Assembly: GCA_903914985.1 (NCBI GenBank)
Contig: CAIWRE010000043.1
Location: forward strand, 1-5,019
DNA length: 5,019 bases
Direction of reading: 5' to 3'
From: an uncultured beta proteobacterium
Lineage (GTDB): Bacteria; Pseudomonadota; Gammaproteobacteria; Burkholderiales; Burkholderiaceae_C
Shown here one piece after another: positions 1 through 5,019 of the stretch. Every line of letters starts with the position of its first letter. The first letter of the stretch is position 1. Below the pieces are notes generated by a model, which did not search any database, was not told the origin of the DNA, and saw only the letters and a program-made list of their open reading frames with translations. Made by a program: the position numbers and the translations under genes.

Positions 1-54
1 CGGGTGGTCGATCCCTGCTTCCTGGACGCTGAAGGAGCGCGCTACCGTGTCTGA
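1..54 (+). CDS. soxA: Sarcosine oxidase alpha subunit, C-terminal end only (partial)
   Basis: Frame 1 is open from the left edge to a TGA at 52-54 and encodes 17 residues, RVVDPCFLDAEGARYRV. This resembles the extreme C-terminus of heterotetrameric sarcosine oxidase alpha subunits, which typically end in a V-x-P-V-F-x-D-P-E-G-A-R-like string. The full protein (usually near 1000 aa) carries the dinucleotide-binding part and a C-terminal aminomethyltransferase-like folate domain, and works with SoxB, SoxD and SoxG in the cytoplasm to demethylate sarcosine to glycine. The assignment rests on this short tail plus the gamma-subunit gene that follows in the usual soxA-soxG order. Its stop codon lies inside the start of the next gene, so the two are certainly cotranscribed. 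All but the last 17 codons lie outside the window. Confidence 0.75.
   Translation, partial: RVVDPCFLDAEGARYRV
32..37 (+). promoter_or_regulatory. Shine-Dalgarno site for the soxG-like gene
   Basis: AAGGAG lies 9 nt before the GTG at 47, inside the last codons of soxA. It is a near-consensus ribosome binding site at good spacing. It decides the start: GTG 47 is preferred over the internal ATG at 83, and no ATG, GTG or TTG lies upstream in frame within the window. Confidence 0.8.
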
Positions 55-655
55 TTCCACCTTTCGCAGCCCGTTTGCCGCCATGGCGCCGCACCGCATG
101 CCCCAGCGCCAAGGCGAGGTTCAGGTTCGTCTGCACGCACAGCGCCTGAGCAGCGTCGTTCAAATCAGCACCTGGATGGGGGGAACGCAGCCCTTGTGTA
201 CGGCAATGACTGGTGCACTGGAGAAGACCGACCTGTTTCCCTTGCCGGACACCACTGGTCACACACTGCAATGTGCCATGGGCCTGCTGATGCGCACCGG
301 GCCGCACGAATTCATGCTTGTGGGCGACGGCGCGGCGCCGCTGGAGACCTTGCGCAAACACGTGACGCCGGAAATCGGGTCCGTGCTCGACCTCAGCCAC
401 GCCCGCTGCCGTGTCCAGGTGGAGGGTCCCAAAGCGGTGGAAGCCTTGGGTAAATTGTTCGCCCTCGATTTCCGCGATGCGGCATTTCCGGTGGGTCAGG
501 TCAAGCTCACGGGCCACCACCATGTGCCCTGCAGCATCCACCGCAGAGGCTCGGACCGCTTTGACCTGTACCTGCTCAGTACCTATGCCCACGGCCAACT
601 CGAGTCTCTGTGCGATGTTGCGCTGGAATTCGGCGTGGAACTGACGCTCGACTAA
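47..655 (+). CDS. soxG: Sarcosine oxidase gamma subunit family protein
   Basis: A complete 202-aa cytoplasmic protein with no signal peptide or membrane segment. It resembles the gamma subunit of heterotetrameric sarcosine oxidase, a small protein related in fold to GcvT-type aminomethyltransferases. Recognisable parts are a TGPHEFMLVG segment (residues 84-93, matching the family's L-G-P-D-E-W-L-type strand), the VLDLSHARCRVQVEGPKA segment (113-130, matching the family's V-D-x-S-x-x-R-x-x-x-x-x-x-G-P-x-A signature) and a C-terminal FDLYLLSTYAHGQLE segment (172-186), followed by a final helix. Length fits the family (about 190-210 aa). Known role: part of the complex that oxidises sarcosine to glycine, passing the methyl carbon to tetrahydrofolate. 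The GTG start overlaps soxA by 8 nt. The N-terminal 40 residues look less conserved, and the sequence is a fairly divergent member, so the call leans partly on position after soxA. Confidence 0.82.
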   Translation: MSDSTFRSPFAAMAPHRMPQRQGEVQVRLHAQRLSSVVQISTWMGGTQPLCTAMTGALEKTDLFPLPDTTGHTLQCAMGLLMRTGPHEFMLVGDGAAPLETLRKHVTPEIGSVLDLSHARCRVQVEGPKAVEALGKLFALDFRDAAFPVGQVKLTGHHHVPCSIHRRGSDRFDLYLLSTYAHGQLESLCDVALEFGVELTLD

Positions 656-660
656 GCGCC

Positions 661-680
661 CTGGCAACTGCAAGTTCCGG
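661..680 (+). repeat. Small inverted repeat just after soxG
   Basis: CTGG-c-AACT-gca-AGTT-CCGG can fold as two 4-bp stems separated by a one-base bulge (C665), with a 3-nt loop and one U-G wobble pair. It begins 5 bases after the soxG stop codon. With no run of T downstream, it could at most stabilise the 3' end of the sox transcript or cause pausing. It may be a chance structure. Confidence 0.25.
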
Positions 681-763
681 CGTCCCCGGGGCGTCCGGCG
701 ATGTGAGAAAGCGGGTTAATCCGGCTGGCAAGTGTCCAGCGCACAGGACATGCAATCTGAAAC

Positions 764-772
764 TATTAAGAT
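764..772 (+). promoter_or_regulatory. Possible -10 element for the efflux operon
   Basis: TATTAAGAT is the most AT-rich stretch in the GC-rich gap and contains two overlapping -10-like hexamers, TATTAA (764-769) and TAAGAT (767-772), about 45-50 bases before the adaptor start codon. No good -35 hexamer is found at 16-18 bp spacing (GCACAG or CAGGAC occupy those positions), so this would be a weak or activator-dependent promoter. Low confidence. Confidence 0.22.
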
Positions 773-815
773 CGCGCCGGGCGGGACGTCCTGACCTCGG
801 AGACATCGGATTGCC

Positions 816-2075
816 ATGAATTTCACAAAAATCACTATTTTTCTATCCACACTGGCAATTGCCTCGGCATTGACGGCCTGCAGTGACAAAAAGCCGGCCG
901 ACAATTCCACCGCGCCGCCGGTGTCCGGACCCGCGCCTGCTGCGCCCGCCGCTTCGGCACCAGCGTCCGCCGCCTCCGCCCCTGCAGGTCCGCCTGTCAC
1001 CGTGTCCACCGTCAAGGCAGAGGCCAAAGACCTGGCAGTGAACCTGCGTGCCAGTGGCACAGTGTTTCCCTTAGCCAGTGTCGATATCAAGGCGCAGATC
1101 AATTCTGTGGTGACCAAAATGCACATCAACGGTGGGCAGTTTGTGCGCACCGGTGACCCATTGTTCACCCTCGACGCGCGGGCGGACGAGGCCAATCTGG
1201 CCAAGATGCGCGCCCAACAAGCCAAAGACCAGGCCCTGCTCTCAGATGCCCAACGTCAACTCAAACGCGCCCAGGAACTCCTTGCACAAAATTTTGTCGC
1301 CAAAAGCGCAGTGGACACGGCTCAAACGGCGGTGGATTCCGCGGCAGCGACGCTGATGGCGGATCAGGCCGCGATTGACGCGGCCAAGGTGGCAGTGTCG
1401 TACAACCACATTACTTCGCCCTTGAGCGGCCGCGCCGGGGCCCTGAGCGTGTCCAATGGAACCGCAGTCCAAGCCAACATAAGCCCGATCGTCACCATCA
1501 CCCAGATGGACCCGATTGCGGTGACCTTTAACCTGCCCCAACGCAACCTGGCCGACGCTATTGCAGCCCTGAAGGATGGCGGCGCAAAAGTCACGGCCAC
1601 GCTGGCCGATGGCGGCGGGAGTTTTCAAGGCCGGCTTTACTTTGTGGACAACGCGGTGGATCCCGCTTCCGGCACGGTGCGGGCCCGCGCATTGTTCGAC
1701 AACAAACAAGGGCGCTTGTGGCCCGGTGCCTATGTAGAGATTTCGCAGAACATCAATACGCTCAAAGATGCGGTGGTCGTGCCACAGGTTGCGCTGATTC
1801 AATCAGCCCGCGGGACCATTGTGTACGTGGTGGAAGATGGCAAAGCCGTGCTGCGACCGGTCAAGCAGGTCGGCGGCCAGAGCGGCGAAGCTGCCATTAC
1901 CGGCATCGTGGCCGGTGACACGGTGGTGGTCGATGGCAAGCAAAACCTGCGCCCCGGATCGCTGGTGGTGGAGCGCGCCAAAGAGCCCAAGGCGGGCGCG
2001 TCAAGCGCCGCTGCGGGTACCTCTGTTGGCGCCAGCCCGGCACCCGCAGGGGCCGCATCACGCACTGCACCATGA
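816..2075 (+). CDS. RND efflux periplasmic adaptor (membrane fusion protein), lipoprotein, MdtA/AcrA-like
   Basis: A 419-aa adaptor that would bridge the inner-membrane RND pump and an outer-membrane channel. Residues 1-21 form a signal peptide with lipobox LTAC and acylated Cys22, which supports ATG 816. A Pro/Ala/Ser-rich linker spans about 31-60. The mature protein follows HlyD/AcrA order: first lipoyl half-motif about 81-120 (GGQFVRTGDPLFTLD at 106-120), alpha-helical hairpin about 122-195 rich in Ala, Gln and Asp, second lipoyl half about 196-230 (ITSPLSGRAG at 199-208), beta-barrel about 231-310 (MDPIAVTFNLP at 231-241; VDPASGTVRARALF at 281-294; LWPGAYVEI at 301-309) and membrane-proximal domain about 318-386 (AVVVPQVALIQ, 319-329). 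The end, about 388-419, is another Ala/Ser/Pro-rich tail. Shine-Dalgarno is weak: CGGAG ends 13 nt upstream and CGGA ends 5 nt upstream. The stop overlaps the permease start (ATGA). Assignment to the MdtA subgroup rests on similarity and on the MdtB/C-like partner. The transported substrate cannot be told from sequence. Confidence 0.93.
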   Translation: MNFTKITIFLSTLAIASALTACSDKKPADNSTAPPVSGPAPAAPAASAPASAASAPAGPPVTVSTVKAEAKDLAVNLRASGTVFPLASVDIKAQINSVVTKMHINGGQFVRTGDPLFTLDARADEANLAKMRAQQAKDQALLSDAQRQLKRAQELLAQNFVAKSAVDTAQTAVDSAAATLMADQAAIDAAKVAVSYNHITSPLSGRAGALSVSNGTAVQANISPIVTITQMDPIAVTFNLPQRNLADAIAALKDGGAKVTATLADGGGSFQGRLYFVDNAVDPASGTVRARALFDNKQGRLWPGAYVEISQNINTLKDAVVVPQVALIQSARGTIVYVVEDGKAVLRPVKQVGGQSGEAAITGIVAGDTVVVDGKQNLRPGSLVVERAKEPKAGASSAAAGTSVGASPAPAGAASRTAP

Positions 2076-5019
2076 ATTTCTCCGAACTCTTTATCCGCCG
2101 TCCGGTGATGACGGTGCTGCTCAACGTGGCGATCGTCGCTGCAGGCGTCATCGGACTTCGCAGTATTCCGGTTGCCGCCTTGCCCAGCTACGACACGCCG
2201 GTCATCAATGTGTCCGCCAACCTGCCCGGCGCCAACCCGGAGACTATGGCCAGCTCGGTTGCGCTGCCCCTGGAAAAACAATTCCAGACGGTCCCCGGAC
2301 TCAAAACCATCAGTTCCAGCAGCACGCTGGGCAGCACGTCCCTCACGCTCGAGTTCGAAGAAGGCCGCAACATCGATGCGGCGTCGGTAGACGTGCAGGC
2401 AGCGCTTCTGCGTGCGCAAAGGTCGCTCCCCATCGACATGACGGTGCCGCCCTCCTACCGCAAGGTCAATCCTGCGGACGCACCGGTTTTGCTGATCGCG
2501 CTGACCTCGCCATCACTGTCTCCAGCGGACTTGCAGGACTATGCAGAACACCTGATATCCCCTACCTTTTCCACCATCAATGGCGTGGCACAGGTCATTA
2601 TTTACGGTGCAAAACGCTTTGCGGTCCGGGTGCGCGTCAAGCCCGAGGCCATGTTGGCCTCCAACATCAGTTTGGACGAACTCAGCAGCGCCCTGCGTGC
2701 TGCGAATGTGAACACACCGGTCGGGACCTTGGACGGCCCCCAACAATCCCTGGTACTTCAAGCCAACAAACAGCTAAAGACCGCGTCGGACTTTGGAAAT
2801 CTGATCGTCAGTGCCAAAGGCGGCAATGCCGTCCGCTTGAAAGACCTGGCCAAGGTTGAAAACAGCGTCGAGACCCTGAAGAGCTGGGCCACGTTGAACG
2901 GCGAGAACTCGATCACCATTGCCATCCAGCGCCAACCAGGTGCCAACACGGTGCGTTTGGTGGACACCATCCGTGCGGCCATGCCGGACCTGCAGGCCCA
3001 AATGCCCCAGTCGGTGCGCATGACGCCCATCAACGACCGATCGGTGTCCGTGCGCGACGCGCTGCATGACGTGTCTTTGACCTTGGCAGGCACCATCGTG
3101 CTGGTGGTGCTGGTGATATTTCTGTTCTTGCGCCGGTTTGTGGCGACTGCCATTCCCACCTTGTCCCTGCCCATTTCACTCATGGGCGCGGTGGCCCTGC
3201 TGTGGGGCATGTCGTACAGCCTGGACAATATTTCGCTCCTGGGGCTCACCCTGGCCGTGGGCCTGGTGGTGGACGATGCCATTGTGGTGCTGGAGAACAT
3301 CATTCGCCACGTGGAGAACGGTGAAACGCCTTTTCACGCCGCCTTGGTCGGCGCTCGCGAGGTGGGGTTCACCATCGTCTCGATCTCTAGCTCGCTGATC
3401 GCGGTTTTCATTCCCATTTTCTTCATGCCCGGTGTCATCGGGCTGCTGTTTCACGAATTTGCGGTGGTGGTGGGCCTGGCCATCATCGTGTCGGCGTTTG
3501 TGTCTTTGACACTGGTGCCCATGCTGGCTGCTCGCTTTTTGACCGACGACGCGCACAAGAAGGCGCCTGGCCTGCTGGTGCGGCTGTTCGAGCGGGGGTT
3601 TGACGCGACACTGGCGGGCTATACCCGGGTGTTGGATTTGGCTCTGGGCCACCGCAAAACCATTTTGCTGCTGGCGGCCAGCACCTTTGTGGGCACGTTT
3701 TGGCTGGTCAACATCATTCCCAAAGGTTTTTTCCCCGAGGAAGACATTGGCCAAATTCAAGTGTCCACTGAAGCCAGCGAGGACATCTCCTTCCCCGCCA
3801 TGGTGGCACTGCAAGAGCGGGCGGCCGCCATCATCCGTGCGGACCCCAACATCAGTGCGGTGAGCTCCTTCAATGGCGGCAACAATGCCCAAAACGCAGG
3901 GCGAATGTTTATCAGCCTTAAGCCGCCGGGCCAGCGACTACCTATGAAACAGGTGATTGAGGGTCTGCGCAAGAAGCTCAGGACCGTGGCGGGCATTAAC
4001 GTGTTCATGCGACCGGTGCAAAACCTGCAGCTCGGTGGACGCCCCAGCAAGGCGCAATTCCAGTACATCCTGCAAAGCGTGAAGGCGGACGAGCTCAATG
4101 GCTGGGCCAGCAAACTCCAGGAGCGTATGCGCGCAGACCCGATTTTCAGGGACGTGACCAGCGACGCCCAACTCCGCGCACTGCAAGCCCAGCTCAATAT
4201 AGACCGCGATCGGGCCAACGCCTTGGGTATTTCGGTCGACGCTATTCGTTCGGCGCTGTTCAGTGCATTCGGCGAACGCCAGGTGTCCACCATTTACCTG
4301 CCGGTGGACACTTACCAGGTGATCATGGAAGTGGCACCCGAGGCCAAGACGGATGAATCCGCGCTGTCAGGCATCTATGTACGGGCCAACACCGGCACCC
4401 TGGTGCCCCTGTCAAGCTTTACCACCGTGGAGCGCTCGGTAGGCCCCACGGCCATCAACCATGTGGGGCAGCTGCAGGCAGTCACCGTTTCGTTCAATCT
4501 CGCACCGGGCGCCGCCCTGGGGGACGCCACCACCAAGATCGACGCCGCACGCGAAGCGATCCAAATGCCGTCGAGCATCATTACCACCTATGGCGGTGAC
4601 GCTGCGGTGTTCAAGAGTTCTCAGGGCAGCCAAATGGTCCTCGTGATCGCTGCGCTGCTGGTCATCTACGTCTTGCTGGGCGTGCTGTACGAAAGCTATA
4701 TCCACCCGATCACGATTTTGGCGGGCCTGCCCTCTGCGGCCGTGGGCGCACTGGCCACCTTGATGCTCTTTGGCCAGGATCTGACCCTGATTGCCACCAT
4801 CGGTATCGTGCTCTTGATCGGTATTGTGAAAAAGAACGCGATCATGATGATTGACTTTGCCCTGGATGCTCAGCGCCACCAGGGAATGACGCCGCACGAG
4901 GCGATACGCACCGCCTGCATTCTGCGTTTTCGTCCCATCATGATGACCACCTTGGCGGCCTTGGTGGGCGCGCTGCCGATCGCCTTGGGCATAGGCGCAG
5001 GCGCTGAGTTGCGTCAGCC
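2072..5019 (+). CDS. RND multidrug efflux permease, HAE1 family, MdtB/MdtC-like (3' end cut by window)
   Basis: The frame is open for 982 codons to the right edge, against about 1020-1040 in the family. The product is an inner-membrane proton/drug antiporter, normally trimeric. The start MNFSELFIRRPVMTVLL is the family's N-terminus, so ATG 2072 is preferred over Met13. Layout: TM1 about 11-30; first periplasmic porter region about 31-333; TM2-TM6 about 334-483; TM7 about 530-548; second periplasmic region about 549-854; TM8-TM10 about 855-928; TM11 from about 955; TM12 off the window. Proton-relay residues are present: Asp401 and Asp402 in TM4 (GLVVDDAIVVLENI), Lys921 in TM10 (GIVKKNAIMMIDFAL) and Thr959 in TM11 (RFRPIMMTTLAALVGALP), matching AcrB D407, D408, K940 and T978 at steady offsets of 6 and 19. 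YRKVNPADAPV, ASSSV-type porter segments and the KKNAIMM string are closer to MdtB/MdtC than to AcrB. ATGA overlap with the adaptor implies coupled translation. No frameshift or in-frame stop was seen. Substrate unknown. Confidence 0.95.
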   Translation, partial: MNFSELFIRRPVMTVLLNVAIVAAGVIGLRSIPVAALPSYDTPVINVSANLPGANPETMASSVALPLEKQFQTVPGLKTISSSSTLGSTSLTLEFEEGRNIDAASVDVQAALLRAQRSLPIDMTVPPSYRKVNPADAPVLLIALTSPSLSPADLQDYAEHLISPTFSTINGVAQVIIYGAKRFAVRVRVKPEAMLASNISLDELSSALRAANVNTPVGTLDGPQQSLVLQANKQLKTASDFGNLIVSAKGGNAVRLKDLAKVENSVETLKSWATLNGENSITIAIQRQPGANTVRLVDTIRAAMPDLQAQMPQSVRMTPINDRSVSVRDALHDVSLTLAGTIVLVVLVIFLFLRRFVATAIPTLSLPISLMGAVALLWGMSYSLDNISLLGLTLAVGLVVDDAIVVLENIIRHVENGETPFHAALVGAREVGFTIVSISSSLIAVFIPIFFMPGVIGLLFHEFAVVVGLAIIVSAFVSLTLVPMLAARFLTDDAHKKAPGLLVRLFERGFDATLAGYTRVLDLALGHRKTILLLAASTFVGTFWLVNIIPKGFFPEEDIGQIQVSTEASEDISFPAMVALQERAAAIIRADPNISAVSSFNGGNNAQNAGRMFISLKPPGQRLPMKQVIEGLRKKLRTVAGINVFMRPVQNLQLGGRPSKAQFQYILQSVKADELNGWASKLQERMRADPIFRDVTSDAQLRALQAQLNIDRDRANALGISVDAIRSALFSAFGERQVSTIYLPVDTYQVIMEVAPEAKTDESALSGIYVRANTGTLVPLSSFTTVERSVGPTAINHVGQLQAVTVSFNLAPGAALGDATTKIDAAREAIQMPSSIITTYGGDAAVFKSSQGSQMVLVIAALLVIYVLLGVLYESYIHPITILAGLPSAAVGALATLMLFGQDLTLIATIGIVLLIGIVKKNAIMMIDFALDAQRHQGMTPHEAIRTACILRFRPIMMTTLAALVGALPIALGIGAGAELRQ

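Larger units (their letters stand above)
656..815 (+). other. Intergenic region between the sox operon end and the efflux operon
   Basis: This 160-bp gap has no credible coding region. It must contain the end of the sox transcript and probably the promoter of the efflux genes. It holds a short hairpin (661-680), an imperfect GC-rich inverted repeat (677-698) and an AT-rich patch (761-772). There is no U-tract after either hairpin, so an intrinsic terminator is not supported. A short near-symmetric element around TTAA (712-723, CGGGTTAATCCG) could be an operator but is too weak to call. No regulator gene lies in the gap, so control of the efflux operon, if any, comes from elsewhere. Confidence 0.7.

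Noticed and set aside
656..700. Rho-independent terminator after soxG
   Set aside because: Hairpins can be drawn, but neither is followed by a run of T.
831..860. Stretch resembling a BaeR-type binding site (TTTTTCT...TGGC)
   Set aside because: From memory, the BaeR box that controls E. coli mdtABC begins TTTTTCT and ends TTGGC. The match here is off by one base in spacing, weak in the middle, and lies after the start codon in the signal-peptide codons, so chance is the better explanation.
716..1225. 169-codon - strand open frame across the gap and the adaptor start
   Set aside because: It is antisense to the adaptor signal peptide and Ala/Pro linker; its Ala/Gly-rich stretch simply mirrors that linker.
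1242..2419. Long - strand open frames (1242-1802 and 1799-2419)
   Set aside because: Both lie antisense to the adaptor and the permease start; neither shows a plausible protein composition or family motif.
1819..2859. 346-codon open frame on the + strand overlapping the adaptor end and permease start
   Set aside because: It runs in another frame across two well-supported genes, has a Cys/Arg/Gln/Pro-rich composition typical of out-of-frame GC-rich DNA, and shows no recognisable motif.
3176..3892. 238-codon open frame on the - strand inside the permease
   Set aside because: It is antisense to conserved TM3-TM7 and porter codons, and its His/Gln/Arg-rich product looks like the reverse shadow of a membrane protein gene.

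Overview
The window reads as a GC-rich proteobacterial chromosome. Gene content, codon use and gene style suggest a betaproteobacterium, perhaps Burkholderiales/Comamonadaceae, but that placement is an inference from general resemblance, not a search. All four genes are on the + strand and packed into two transcription units.

Left unit (1-655): the last 17 codons of soxA (sarcosine oxidase alpha subunit), overlapping by 8 nt with a complete soxG-like gene (gamma subunit, GTG start, good Shine-Dalgarno). This is the 3' end of a soxBDAG-type operon for oxidative demethylation of sarcosine to glycine, which feeds one-carbon units into the folate pool.

Intergenic gap (656-815): 160 bp with two weak inverted repeats and an AT-rich patch that could be a -10 element. 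No convincing intrinsic terminator and no local regulator gene are visible.

Right unit (816-5019, open at the right edge): a tripartite efflux system of the RND/HAE1 type. It starts with a lipoprotein periplasmic adaptor (419 aa, MdtA/AcrA-like), followed through an ATGA stop/start overlap by an MdtB/MdtC-like inner-membrane permease. The permease reads without a stop for 982 codons to the window edge; about 40-60 codons are probably missing. It keeps the proton-relay residues: an Asp pair in TM4, Lys in TM10 and Thr in TM11. Adaptor and permease would work with an outer-membrane channel that is not in the window.

The two units have no evident functional link. I see no mobile element, RNA gene, CRISPR array or broken gene, and no sign of a new type of system. 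The points worth a second look are modest: lipoprotein sorting of the adaptor, translational coupling, and whether one or two permeases are used.
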